Of a stretch of 64,000 nt of DNA, positions 36,255-45,309 are shown piece after piece. Location: the NCBI RefSeq assembly GCF_027474525.2, contig NZ_CP114882.2, forward strand, positions 2,914,001-2,978,000, read 5' to 3'. Each line of letters opens with the position of its first letter. The stretch's first letter is position 1. Source of the DNA: Flavobacterium lacustre. GTDB taxonomy: Bacteria; Bacteroidota; Bacteroidia; Flavobacteriales; Flavobacteriaceae. The notes below the pieces were generated by a model. That model saw nothing but the letters and a program-made list of their open reading frames with translations. It did no database searches and had not been told where the DNA came from. The translations under genes were made by a program, and so were the position numbers.

Positions 36255-37280
36255 CTAAAAAACCAATTTTTCTAAGGTTTCCAACACATACGTGTGCATT
36301 ACTTCCCTGTAATCCAGATGTGTAACGATTCGTAATTTTCCAAATCCCATAGCGCTGATTGAAATGTTTTTTTGTTTTAATTTTTCAATTAAAACTACTT
36401 CACTAATACTGGGAACCACAGAGAATATCAAAATATTAGTTTCTACAGGTTCTACAGCCGCAACCCAAATGGCGTTCTTTAAGACTTCGGCAAGTTCTTT
36501 TGCTCTTCGATGATCATCCGCAAGTCGCTCTACATTATGGTTTAAAGCATAAATTCCGGCTGCTGCCAAATAGCCTACCTGACGCATACCACCACCCAAT
36601 ATTTTTCGGATTCGCAACGCTCTGTGAATCGTTTTTTTATCTGCTAATAAAACAGAACCTATTGGTGCTCCAAGTCCTTTTGACAAACAAACAGAAATGG
36701 TATCAAATAATTTTCCAAAGGCTTTTGGATCTTGATTTTTGGCTATTAATGCATTCCAAATTCGGGCACCATCAAGATGAAATTTTAAATTATTAGCATC
36801 GCATACTTGTCTTATTTTTTGTAAATCTTCTAATTCGTAACAAGCACCACCACCTTTATTAGTCGTATTTTCAACACAAACTAAACTCGTTAAAGGACTG
36901 TGATAAAATTCAGGATCATTTATAGCTCCGGCAACTTGCGCTGCAGTTATCATTCCGCGATGTCCGTTTAGCAAGCAGCAGGAAACACCGCTGTTAAAAG
37001 AAACTCCTCCGCCTTCATAATTATATACATGTGCATACTTATCAGCTATCAATTGTTCGCCAGGCTGCGTGTGTAATTTTATAGCGGTTTGATTAGCCAT
37101 AGTTCCAGACGGAAAAAAAAGACCGGCTTCCATGCCAAAAAGTGCTGCAACTTTAGATTCTAATTCAATAACTGTTGGATCTTGCTTATAAACATCGTCA
37201 CCTACAACAGCATTAAACATATATTGCAACATTTCTGGTGTTGGCTTGGTAACGGTATCACTAACTAAATTTATTTCCAT
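36255..37280 (-). CDS. ltaE: Low-specificity L-threonine aldolase
   Basis: 341 residues, PLP fold type I. It converts threonine or allo-threonine to glycine and acetaldehyde. Family markers are SDTVTKPTPEML, FFPSGTMANQTAI, HVYNYEGGG, CVENTTNKGGGACY, HLDGARIWNA and the PLP-lysine segment SVCLSKGLGAPIGSVL. The divergent prfB promoter lies within 90 bases of its start. Confidence 0.94.
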   Translation of the reverse strand: MEINLVSDTVTKPTPEMLQYMFNAVVGDDVYKQDPTVIELESKVAALFGMEAGLFFPSGTMANQTAIKLHTQPGEQLIADKYAHVYNYEGGGVSFNSGVSCCLLNGHRGMITAAQVAGAINDPEFYHSPLTSLVCVENTTNKGGGACYELEDLQKIRQVCDANNLKFHLDGARIWNALIAKNQDPKAFGKLFDTISVCLSKGLGAPIGSVLLADKKTIHRALRIRKILGGGMRQVGYLAAAGIYALNHNVERLADDHRRAKELAEVLKNAIWVAAVEPVETNILIFSVVPSISEVVLIEKLKQKNISISAMGFGKLRIVTHLDYREVMHTYVLETLEKLVF

Positions 37281-37315
37281 TATATTTATTTTATTTTCAA
37301 TACAGAAAATTCGAA

Positions 37316-37345
37316 TTGTCTCTTCACAAAATTTTCTTATTTTTG
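37316..37345 (+). promoter_or_regulatory. Consensus promoter of prfB
   Basis: TTG (37316-37318), 19-base spacer, TATTTTTG (37338-37345), 23 bases before the ATG at 37368. Exact Bacteroidota consensus with ideal spacing. Confidence 0.85.
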
Positions 37346-37367
37346 CCCTACAAAATTACTATAATTT

Positions 37368-38466
37368 ATGACAACTACCGAACAAATAAAAGGTATTGTA
37401 GAGCGCCTTGGTGCGTTGAGGAGGTATCTTTGACGTTGATGCCAAACTAATTGAAATTGCCAACGAAGAAGAGAAAACTTTTGCTCCAGACTTTTGGAAT
37501 AACGCAAAAGATGCCGAAATCATTGTACGAAACCTTCGAAACAAAAAAAAATGGATAGAGGATTACAATAAAGCAGTTGAAATGACTGATGAATTGGAAC
37601 TTGCCTATGATTTTTATAAAGAAGGGGAACTTACCGTAGAAGAATTAGACGAACAATACTCGCTCACCCAAGCCCATATTGAAGCCATCGAATTCAAAAA
37701 TATGCTTTCTGACGAGGGTGATACACTGAGTGCTGTTGTCCAAATCACATCTGGAGCAGGCGGAACTGAAAGTTGCGATTGGGCTGAAATGCTCATGCGT
37801 ATGTACATGATGTGGGGCGAAAAATACGGATATAAAATTAAGGAACTAAATTTCCAAAAAGGAGAAGCTGCCGGTATAAAAACGGTAACTTTAGAATTTG
37901 AAGGGGATTATTCCTTTGGTTATTTAAAAGGAGAAAATGGCGTACACCGATTAGTTCGGATTTCTCCATTTGACAGCAATGCCAAACGACACACTTCATT
38001 TGCCTCAGTATACGTATATCCGCTTGTAGATGACAGTATCGAAATTGAGATTAATCCTGCCGATATCGAAATTACAACTTCGAGATCTAGTGGTGCAGGT
38101 GGGCAAAACGTAAATAAAGTTGAAACAAAAGTACAATTGTTTCATAAACCAACCGGAATCCAAATACAATGTTCTGAAACACGTTCTCAACAAGACAACA
38201 GACAACGCGCCATGCAAATGTTGCGCTCTCAATTGTACGAAATTGAGTTAAAAAAGAAACAGGCACAACGCGCTGATATCGAAGCGGGTAAAATGAAAAT
38301 AGAATGGGGATCCCAAATCAGGAACTATGTAATGCAACCTTATAAGTTAGTCAAAGATGTTCGTACCGGTTATGAAACCAGTAATGTTGATGGTGTAATG
38401 AACGGTGAAATTGACGAATTCCTTAAAGCCTATCTTATGATGATGGGACAACGAGAAGAAGAATAA
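37368..38466 (+). CDS. prfB: Peptide chain release factor 2, with programmed +1 frameshift
   Basis: The full product (365 residues) is made only by a +1 shift. Frame 0 runs from ATG 37368 for 21 codons ([20 protein letters not shown] + Leu) to TGA at 37431-37433. The ribosome slips on CTT (428-430) and continues with GAC (37432-37434) to the stop at 38466. RF2 marks: the SPF tripeptide in [18 protein letters not shown] (stop-codon recognition) and GGQ in [16 protein letters not shown] (peptidyl hydrolysis). It recognises UGA and UAA. Low RF2 raises shifting, giving autoregulation. Starting the gene at an internal ATG (37582) would miss the shift and the N-terminus. Confidence 0.97.
37419..37434 (+). 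promoter_or_regulatory. RF2 recoding site (SD-like stimulator plus slippery CTT-TGA-C)
   Basis: AGGAGG at 37419-37424, a TAT spacer, slip codon CTT and in-frame TGA followed by C, spaced exactly as in the E. coli prfB site. The SD-like element pairs with the anti-SD of the translating ribosome to promote the shift. Confidence 0.95.
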
Positions 38467-38482
38467 ATACATTAAATATTCA

Positions 38483-38525
38483 AAAATAAAACCTATAATT
38501 AACTTTATAGGTTTTATTTTTTTAT
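38483..38525 (+). terminator. Rho-independent terminator of prfB
   Basis: AAAATAAAACCTATA pairs with TATAGGTTTTATTTT, short loop, T-run. Confidence 0.85.
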
Positions 38526-38663
38526 TTCCAAAGACACTAAATCGATATCGTATAAATTATTGATAAATCAACAACCAAATCCATTAATTACCTTGATTAT
38601 TATACATTTTTTTCAATAAAATTTCATAAATTTGAGAATATCTAATTTTAATCTGATTTAAAA

Positions 38664-40328
38664 ATGAGCAAGATACTACCTGAAAAATACAGACATCCTT
38701 ACGACTTTAATGAAAAATACGAGAAATCAGCCGTTTATTTCTCAATGGAATTTGCCATTGACCAATCCTTAAAAATATATTCTGGTGGTTTAGGATTTTT
38801 AGCCGGTTCTCACATGAGAAGCGCCTATGATTTGAAACAAAATCTAATAGGAATTGGAATTTTATGGAAAAAAGGATATTATGATCAATACCGAAAAGAA
38901 GATCTTTCGATGGGTTCTCTTTTTATAGATAAAAACTACAGTTTTCTGGAAGATACCAATATCCGATTTACCATAAAAATCAATAATTGTGATGTTTGGG
39001 TCAAAGCCTATTATTTAAATCCAAAAACTTTTGGAACCGTTCCCATGTTTTTTCTTTCGACAGACGTACCGGAAAATGATTATTTGGCACGATCAACAAC
39101 TTTTAAATTATATGATTCTGATCCAAGTGCCAAAATTGCACAAACCATGGTTTTAGGATTAGGCGGTGCCAAATTATTAGATGCATTAGACTATGAACCG
39201 GATATTTATCATTTGAACGAAGCACATGCAGTTTCCTGTGTTTTTCACTTGTACAACAAATACAAAAGTGTCGAAAAAATCAAAGAGAAAATGGTTTTTA
39301 CCACGCACACACCCGAAGAAGCTGGAAACGAAAAACACGACATCAATCTATTAGATAAATTAAGCTTTTTTGACGGTATTCCGTTAGACAAAGTTCGAGA
39401 AATAACCGGAATTTACGATAATACATTCAACCATACTTTAGTAGGATTGCGATTGAGCCATAATGCCAATGGCGTTTCAAAACTACACGGAGAAGTTTCC
39501 AGAGAGATGTGGAAAGATTTTCCCGGAATTTGTCCCATCACACACATTACCAATGCACAAAATAAAAAATACTGGGTAGATCCTTGGTTGGATGAAGCTT
39601 TTAAAGCAAAAGACAGAGCCGCTTTAATCAGCAGAAAGAAAAGATTAAAAACAAAACTTTTTGAAGTTGTAGCCGATCAAACCGGAAAAATATTCGACCC
39701 TGAAGTATTAACTATCGTATGGGCACGAAGATTTGCAGAATACAAGAGACCCGATCTTATTACACGGGATTTAGAACGCTTCAAAAATCTTCTGGCCAAC
39801 ACGGAGCAACCCGTTCAAATTATATTTGCAGGAAAACCATATCCGATGGATTATAATGCGATACATATTTTTGATAATTTGACTTACATGAGTACCAATA
39901 TCAAGAATATGGCAGTTCTTGTAGGACATGAATTAAAATTATCCCGTCAATTAAAAAAAGGAGCCGATGTTTGGTTGAATAATCCTAGAGTTACCCGTGA
40001 AGCATCAGGTACTTCGGGAATGACAGCTGCAATGAACGGCGCTATCAATTTTTCTACAAATGACGGTTGGGTACGTGAATTTAAAGACCTGAATAAAACT
40101 CAAAATTCATTTGTTCTTCCCATTGTTGACCACTTATTACCAACCTATCAGCAGGATCAGATGGATTTAAATAATCTATATCAAATGCTTGAAAACGATA
40201 TACTTCCGCTATATTATAAAAAACCTGAAAAATGGTGGGATTTAGTTGAAACCAGTATGAAACAAATTGTCCCTTATTTCGATTCTGATAGAATGGTAGA
40301 TGAATATTATAAAAAATTATATAAATAG
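38664..40328 (+). CDS. GT35-like alpha-glucan phosphorylase family protein with Thr in place of the PLP lysine
   Basis: 554 residues, shorter than canonical glycogen phosphorylases (about 800-850). The family likeness is clear: FSMEFAIDQSLKIYSGGLGFLAGSHMRSAYDL, LNEAHAVSCVFHL, KMVFTTHTPEEAGNE, TIVWARRFAEYKRPDLI, and REASGTSGMTAAMNGAINFSTNDGW. In canonical phosphorylases and the TIGR02094-type relatives that last block reads GTSGMK or GTGNMK, its Lys binding the PLP phosphate-catalysis cofactor; here it is T454 (codon ACA at 40023). The protein therefore may not be a PLP phosphorylase and could act as another alpha-glucan enzyme or have lost activity. Single-gene unit with its own terminator. 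Confidence 0.85.
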   Translation: MSKILPEKYRHPYDFNEKYEKSAVYFSMEFAIDQSLKIYSGGLGFLAGSHMRSAYDLKQNLIGIGILWKKGYYDQYRKEDLSMGSLFIDKNYSFLEDTNIRFTIKINNCDVWVKAYYLNPKTFGTVPMFFLSTDVPENDYLARSTTFKLYDSDPSAKIAQTMVLGLGGAKLLDALDYEPDIYHLNEAHAVSCVFHLYNKYKSVEKIKEKMVFTTHTPEEAGNEKHDINLLDKLSFFDGIPLDKVREITGIYDNTFNHTLVGLRLSHNANGVSKLHGEVSREMWKDFPGICPITHITNAQNKKYWVDPWLDEAFKAKDRAALISRKKRLKTKLFEVVADQTGKIFDPEVLTIVWARRFAEYKRPDLITRDLERFKNLLANTEQPVQIIFAGKPYPMDYNAIHIFDNLTYMSTNIKNMAVLVGHELKLSRQLKKGADVWLNNPRVTREASGTSGMTAAMNGAINFSTNDGWVREFKDLNKTQNSFVLPIVDHLLPTYQQDQMDLNNLYQMLENDILPLYYKKPEKWWDLVETSMKQIVPYFDSDRMVDEYYKKLYK

Positions 40329-40351
40329 CCACAAAAAGCTGATTTGAAATA

Positions 40352-40386
40352 AAAAGCTCGTTTAGGATTTCTTAAACGAGTTTTTT
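40352..40386 (+). terminator. Terminator of the GT35-like gene
   Basis: CTCGTTTA / TAAACGAG stem with an eight-base loop, A-run before and six T after. Confidence 0.85.
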
Positions 40387-40541
40387 ATTGTTTTAAAAAA
40401 GCCTTGAAACAAGTATTTTTTATTGACAGGAATTTTTTAGAGGTTATTTTGGAGAATTCAAAGTTCTATTGTCAAAACCTATATTTTTATTTTAAAGTTG
40501 CGAAATAGACTCGGACAAATATAACGAATTGCATTAAAAAC

Positions 40542-41453
40542 TTAAAGCCATTCAATTAATGAAACTCCAATTCCAACAGTTGTTTGTTCATGATTATAAT
40601 CAATAAGAGTTTCGCCATACCCTTGTGAAACCCTAAAATAACCTTTCAGATTGCCTTGAATTGGATACGACCATGAAATGGTTACATTACCTCTAGTTTT
40701 TGAACCAAAATTTAAATTATGGCTTCCTTGTAAAGAAAAAACATTCTCGTTTTTAGTATATACAACATTTAAATCCCCACGTCCTAAATATTCTGAAATA
40801 TCAGGATTTTCATCTTTTTCAGCTCGCAAACGAAGCCAAGGTCGTAACATCACACTCCAATTCTCCCGTTCGAATCCGGCATGAAAAATAATACGATTCC
40901 AGCCTCTTGAAAAAGGATTTCCTTTCCCATTTGATTCATGATTGAAAGCAACACCCACCATTCGAGCATTAAAACCTAATAAATTAAAACGAACAGGAAG
41001 GTTTAAAATAATTTCCGGCTCATAATTAATTTCTCTAAAAGGGCGTGACAAACTTTTATTATACAATTGCCAATGTGATTTTTGAGTATAAGCCACCCAT
41101 AAATCTCCATGTCCCCAAAATATACTTTGCAAAATTTTTGTTTTAAAACTCAATTGGAATTTTGCTTCTATATTATTGTAATTTGTTCCTTCTGGTGCTA
41201 CAAAATCAGGATCGGCATTCCCTGAAAAAGGAGCTTCATTAGGACTGCTGGACCAATGTACCGGTAAAATAAAAATAGGCTTGTATGGCGTTACCAAAAA
41301 AGTGCCTCTTGTAGCTGTAGTGTCCAGTTCCCATCTTTCGGTCAAGGTACGCGCTTGCGTCTTGGCATTAAACAAAGACCTAACCTGTGCATTTGACACA
41401 AAATAAGTAGAAAAAAACAACATCAAACAAAATTTCAGCAACAATAGTCTCAT
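40542..41453 (-). CDS. pldA: Outer-membrane phospholipase A
   Basis: 303 residues with signal peptide (LLLLKFCLMLFFSTYFVSNAQ). The catalytic set aligns with E. coli OMPLA: H172 and S174 in FNHESNGKGNPFSRGWNR plus N186, with the same 14-residue spacing as H142/S144/N156. The region AYTQKSHWQLYNKSLSRPFREINYEPE is also characteristic. It is an integral beta-barrel that hydrolyses outer-leaflet phospholipids, activated by dimerisation and calcium on loss of asymmetry. Single gene, divergent from lpxD, another outer-leaflet (lipid A) gene. Confidence 0.94.
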   Translation of the reverse strand: MRLLLLKFCLMLFFSTYFVSNAQVRSLFNAKTQARTLTERWELDTTATRGTFLVTPYKPIFILPVHWSSSPNEAPFSGNADPDFVAPEGTNYNNIEAKFQLSFKTKILQSIFWGHGDLWVAYTQKSHWQLYNKSLSRPFREINYEPEIILNLPVRFNLLGFNARMVGVAFNHESNGKGNPFSRGWNRIIFHAGFERENWSVMLRPWLRLRAEKDENPDISEYLGRGDLNVVYTKNENVFSLQGSHNLNFGSKTRGNVTISWSYPIQGNLKGYFRVSQGYGETLIDYNHEQTTVGIGVSLIEWL

Positions 41454-41637
41454 TATTTACATCCTTAAATTGACTTGTAAAAATACCTTAACACACTGTT
41501 AATCTGTTATATATTTAATAGTATTCCTTATATAAATCACACTTTTAAATCCTGTAAAAAAAGAACATCATTAGGAAATTTAACTGTAATTCATTTTATT
41601 TGGTATCTATTCTATTACCGTAACTAATTTTTAACTG

Positions 41638-42636
41638 ATGAAATCCTACTCTATTCAAGAAATAAATGAAATTTTAAAAGGTGTTATTGTCGGTAATACC
41701 AGCCATAATATTACTGCACCGGAACAATTGGAAGTAGCAAAGACTACTGAAATTTCATTTATCGGAAATAAAAAATATGAAAAATTTTGGGAAGCATCAA
41801 AAGCATGTGCTGCGATTGTAAACGAAGATATTTCAATTGAACCCGGAGAAAACAGGGCTTTTATAAAAGTAAAAAATGCCGATTTGGCGATGTCTCAAGT
41901 ATTGGAACTTTTTGCTCCACCAACTCCATTATTTGAAGTTAACATTCATCCGACAGCTGTAGTCGATAAATCTGCAGTTATAGGAAACGGAACCCGAATT
42001 GGAGCAGGAACTTATGTTGGACCAAATGTAGTTATTGGAGAAAACACAACTTTATATCCTAATGTCACCATTCTTGACGAATGTACCATTGGAAAAAATA
42101 CAGTAATTTGGTCTGGAGCTGTCGTTAGAGAACGTTGCCATATTGGAAATGATTGTATTTTACATCCCAATTCAACCGTTGGAGCTGATGGTTTCGGATT
42201 TCGTCCATGTCCGGAAAGAGGTTTGGTCAAAATTCCACAAATAGGAAACGTAATCCTTGGAAATGGCGTTGAAATTGGTGCCAATTCTTGTGTAGACAGA
42301 GGAAAATTTAGTTCAACTGTTCTGGGTGATGGCTGTAAAATTGATAATTTAGTTCAAATTGGACATAATAGTAAGTTAGGACGCTTTTGTATTATGGCAG
42401 GACACAGCGGATTAGCCGGTTCCGTAACTTTGGGTAATGGAGTAATCATTGGCGGAAGCGCATCTATAAAAGATCACGCAACTATTGGTGACGGAGCAAC
42501 AGTTGGTGCTGGTTCAGGTGTTACTTGTGATGTTCCTGCAGGAAAAGTGGTTTTAGGTTATCCCGCAGTTGACGCCAGAGATGCCTTGAAACAATGGGCA
42601 ATTTTAAAACGATTAGTAAATGACACTAAGAAATAA
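41638..42636 (+). CDS. lpxD: UDP-3-O-(3-hydroxyacyl)glucosamine N-acyltransferase
   Basis: 332 residues. An N-terminal uridine-binding domain (~1-100) precedes a left-handed beta-helix of hexapeptide repeats (~100-300, e.g. VIGNGTRIGAGTYVGPNVVIGENT). The active-site region HNSKLGRFCIMAGHSGLAGSVTLGNGV and the GADGFGFRP block are LpxD-specific. It N-acylates UDP-3-acyl-glucosamine in the third step of lipid A synthesis. It stands outside the usual lpx-fab operon and could be a second lpxD copy, which is common in Flavobacterium. A terminator follows. Confidence 0.93.
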   Translation: MKSYSIQEINEILKGVIVGNTSHNITAPEQLEVAKTTEISFIGNKKYEKFWEASKACAAIVNEDISIEPGENRAFIKVKNADLAMSQVLELFAPPTPLFEVNIHPTAVVDKSAVIGNGTRIGAGTYVGPNVVIGENTTLYPNVTILDECTIGKNTVIWSGAVVRERCHIGNDCILHPNSTVGADGFGFRPCPERGLVKIPQIGNVILGNGVEIGANSCVDRGKFSSTVLGDGCKIDNLVQIGHNSKLGRFCIMAGHSGLAGSVTLGNGVIIGGSASIKDHATIGDGATVGAGSGVTCDVPAGKVVLGYPAVDARDALKQWAILKRLVNDTKK

Positions 42637-42663
42637 GGATTTCTATCTTTATAAAATGTATAC

Positions 42664-42692
42664 AAAAAACAGAGGTTCGCTTCTGTTTTTTT
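42664..42692 (+). terminator. Terminator of lpxD
   Basis: AAAACAGA / TCTGTTTT stem, eight-base loop, T-run. Confidence 0.8.
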
Positions 42693-42780
42693 GGTTTAGT
42701 TTAAATCCGATTTAATTCTCTTTTTAATCAATCCTAATTCATAAAAATTATTTCTATGGTTTTTGTAAATTAGCAAACCT

Positions 42781-42788
42781 TATATTTG
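42781..42788 (+). promoter_or_regulatory. -7 element of the acyl-CoA carboxylase gene
   Basis: TATATTTG matches TAnnTTTG. The nearest TTG is 15 bases upstream (42763-42765), slightly short of the usual spacer. Confidence 0.45.
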
Positions 42789-42806
42789 TAAAAACACTAT
42801 TCCGAT

Positions 42807-44435
42807 ATGGACTTAAACTTCAACAAAAACGAAGACCACAATAAACTTTTACTTTCTCAATTGCGCCAAAAATTTACTAAAGTCAAATTAGGAGGTGGCG
42901 AAAAACGCATTCAAAAACTACATTCCGAAGGCAAAATGACAGCCAGAGAACGTATCAATTATTTGTTAGACGACAAAGCCAAAAGTATAGAAATCGGAGG
43001 ATTTGTTGGTGAAGGAATGTACGCTGAACACGGAGGCTGCCCTTCTGGTGGTGTTGTTGTAAAAATAGGATTCATCAAAGGAAAACAATGTATCGTGGTG
43101 GCCAATGATGCAACCGTAAAAGCTGGTGCCTGGTTTCCGATTACGGCAAAGAAAAACCTTCGGGCACAGGAAATTGCTATGGAAAACCGACTGCCAATTA
43201 TTTATTTAGTAGATAGTGCAGGCGTTTATTTGCCTTTACAAGATGAAATTTTTCCGGACAAAGAACACTTTGGACGTATTTTTAGAAATAACGCATTAAT
43301 GAGCAGCATGGGAATTACTCAAATTGCTGCTGTTATGGGAAGTTGTGTTGCAGGAGGTGCTTATCTACCTATCATGAGTGATGAGGCGTTGATAGTAGAT
43401 AAAACAGGAAGCATATTCTTAGCAGGAAGTTATTTAGTCAAAGCAGCCATTGGTGAAAGCATCGATAACGAAACTTTGGGCGGAGCAACGACACATTGTG
43501 AAATTTCAGGAGTTACAGATTACAAAGCTAAAGACGATAAAGATGCTTTAGACAAAATAAGAAATATTGTTGACAAAATTGGTGATTATGACAAAGCCGG
43601 TTTTAGCCGAATACATCCTGAAAAGCCAGCTTTAGACGAAAAAGATATCTATGGTATTTTGCCAAAAGCAAGAAACGAACCATACGATATGATGGAAATC
43701 ATCAAGCGTTTAGTTGACAATTCTGAGTTTGAAGCGTACAAAGATGGTTATGGCCAAACTATTATCACCGGTTATGCTCGAATTGACGGTTGGGCTGTTG
43801 GAATCGTAGCCAATCAAAGAAAAGTGGTAAAAACTAAGAATGGAGAAATGCAATTTGGAGGCGTAATCTACTCCGATTCAGCCGACAAAGCCACTCGATT
43901 TATTGCAAATTGCAATCAGAAAAAAATACCTTTAGTTTTTATTCAAGATGTGACCGGTTTTATGGTAGGATCAAAATCGGAGCACGGAGGTATTATTAAA
44001 GATGGCGCCAAAATGGTCAATGCAGTATCCAATTCAGTAGTACCAAAATTTACCGTAATCGTAGGAAATTCTTATGGTGCCGGAAATTATGCCATGTGTG
44101 GCAAAGCCTATGACCCAAGACTTATTTTTGCCTGGCCAAGTGCAGAATTAGCTGTTATGGGAGGAACACAAGCCGCAAAAGTATTAGCTCAAATTGAGGC
44201 TTCTTCGCTTAAAGCAAAAGGAGAAATGGTAGACGAAAAGAAAGAAGCTGAATTATTTGCAAAAATAAAAGCCCGTTACGACGAACAAGTTTCCCCTTAT
44301 TATGCTGCTTCCCGTTTATGGACTGATGCGATTATTGATCCTTTAGACACTCGAACATGGATATCAATGGGAATTGAAGCTGCCAACCACGCACCAATTG
44401 AAAAGAAATTTAATTTAGGCGTAATTCAAGTTTAA
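42807..44435 (+). CDS. Acyl-CoA carboxylase carboxyltransferase (beta) subunit, methylcrotonyl/propionyl-CoA type
   Basis: 542 residues of carboxyltransferase fold in two crotonase-like halves. It transfers carbon dioxide from carboxybiotin to acyl-CoA. The N-half signature includes KMTARERINYLLDD, VANDATVKAGAWFPITAKK (methylcrotonyl-CoA carboxylase-like) and MGSCVAGGAYLPIMSDE. The C-half includes GVANQRKVV, FIQDVTGFMVGSKSEHGGIIKDGAKMVNAVSNSVVPKFTVIVGNSYGAGNYAMCGKAYDP. It resembles MCC beta more than PCC, so leucine degradation is likely, but the biotin-carrying alpha subunit is not in the window. Confidence 0.9.
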   Translation: MDLNFNKNEDHNKLLLSQLRQKFTKVKLGGGEKRIQKLHSEGKMTARERINYLLDDKAKSIEIGGFVGEGMYAEHGGCPSGGVVVKIGFIKGKQCIVVANDATVKAGAWFPITAKKNLRAQEIAMENRLPIIYLVDSAGVYLPLQDEIFPDKEHFGRIFRNNALMSSMGITQIAAVMGSCVAGGAYLPIMSDEALIVDKTGSIFLAGSYLVKAAIGESIDNETLGGATTHCEISGVTDYKAKDDKDALDKIRNIVDKIGDYDKAGFSRIHPEKPALDEKDIYGILPKARNEPYDMMEIIKRLVDNSEFEAYKDGYGQTIITGYARIDGWAVGIVANQRKVVKTKNGEMQFGGVIYSDSADKATRFIANCNQKKIPLVFIQDVTGFMVGSKSEHGGIIKDGAKMVNAVSNSVVPKFTVIVGNSYGAGNYAMCGKAYDPRLIFAWPSAELAVMGGTQAAKVLAQIEASSLKAKGEMVDEKKEAELFAKIKARYDEQVSPYYAASRLWTDAIIDPLDTRTWISMGIEAANHAPIEKKFNLGVIQV

Positions 44436-44586
44436 CGATTCATTTACAGTTATTTATAAAAATAATAAGTACATTTATATTGAATTATCCTTTTGAAAAA
44501 TAAGAATGCCACACTCTTTTTCAACAGATATTCAGCCCCTTTGAAAAATCTTAACCTTTTTATTCTAATCCTTTAAAATTAGAAAA

Positions 44587-45219
44587 ATGAAAAAGATTTT
44601 ACTCCTTTTTTTATGTACTGTATTTTTAGGAAATTTGTTTGTTGCTGCACAGAATCAAGATCAAACAGAACGTTTGCTGCGCAAAAAAGAACTCGTTTAT
44701 GTTGAAGGCGGAATCAATATGTCCTTACCTGTACATATTCAAATGTACCGTTCTCACAGACTTGCCATTGGAATAAACCTGAGAGCAGCAAAACCTATAT
44801 CATCAAAAACAGAATTTGGAGTTCGGTTTGAATTTGATTATCGATTCATAAAGAAAAACAGCCGAAATTTAACTCCAGAAAGCACATTGGAAGAAAGGGC
44901 TTTACACAGTAATTTTAGCTTAATCACTATTAAACCTAACTTTCAATTTAATTGGAATTCGCATTGGTTTTTGGGAGCGGAAACCGGAATTGGATATGCA
45001 ATTTCGGATGAAGACCCAAAAATCGGTTTGGGTTTCATCTCCGAATATGATAGTAGCGAACAATTTGGTTCGTGCTCTGGTTTGTATATTGGAAGGTATT
45101 TTACCATTAAAAATCAAAAAAAGAAATTAGGTATTTCTTTGAGTTTTACCAATTTTGTTGCCAATTGGCATGCGGAAAACTCGCTTGGTCTAAAGTTCAA
45201 TTATCGCTTAAAAAATTAA
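44587..45219 (+). CDS. Small outer-membrane beta-barrel protein, unknown function
   Basis: 210 residues with signal peptide (KKILLLFLCTVFLGNLFVAAQ). The rest is made of alternating aromatic strands (GINMSLPVHI, TEFGVRFEFDYRF, LGLKFNYRLKN at the C-terminus), as for small 8-stranded outer-membrane barrels. No enzyme motif is seen. It may be monocistronic, with a terminator hairpin 28 bases after the stop. Confidence 0.7.
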   Translation: MKKILLLFLCTVFLGNLFVAAQNQDQTERLLRKKELVYVEGGINMSLPVHIQMYRSHRLAIGINLRAAKPISSKTEFGVRFEFDYRFIKKNSRNLTPESTLEERALHSNFSLITIKPNFQFNWNSHWFLGAETGIGYAISDEDPKIGLGFISEYDSSEQFGSCSGLYIGRYFTIKNQKKKLGISLSFTNFVANWHAENSLGLKFNYRLKN

Positions 45220-45246
45220 CTTAGCTTTTGATTGTGAAAAATTTAT

Positions 45247-45286
45247 AAAAAAAGAGAGCTGATTCAATAATCAGCTCTCTTTTTAT
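45247..45286. terminator. Bidirectional terminator between the small barrel gene and menE
   Basis: AAAGAGAGCTGATT / AATCAGCTCTCTTT, 14 bp, tiny loop, A-run and T-run on the two sides. It serves two convergent genes. Confidence 0.92.
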
Positions 45287-45309
45287 TTAAAATGGGTTAT
45301 TTTTTTAAT

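Noticed and set aside
37582..38466. Stand-alone start of prfB at 37582
   Set aside because: An internal ATG; the frame-0 start at 37368, recoding site and downstream RF2 N-terminal sequence show the real gene begins at 37368.
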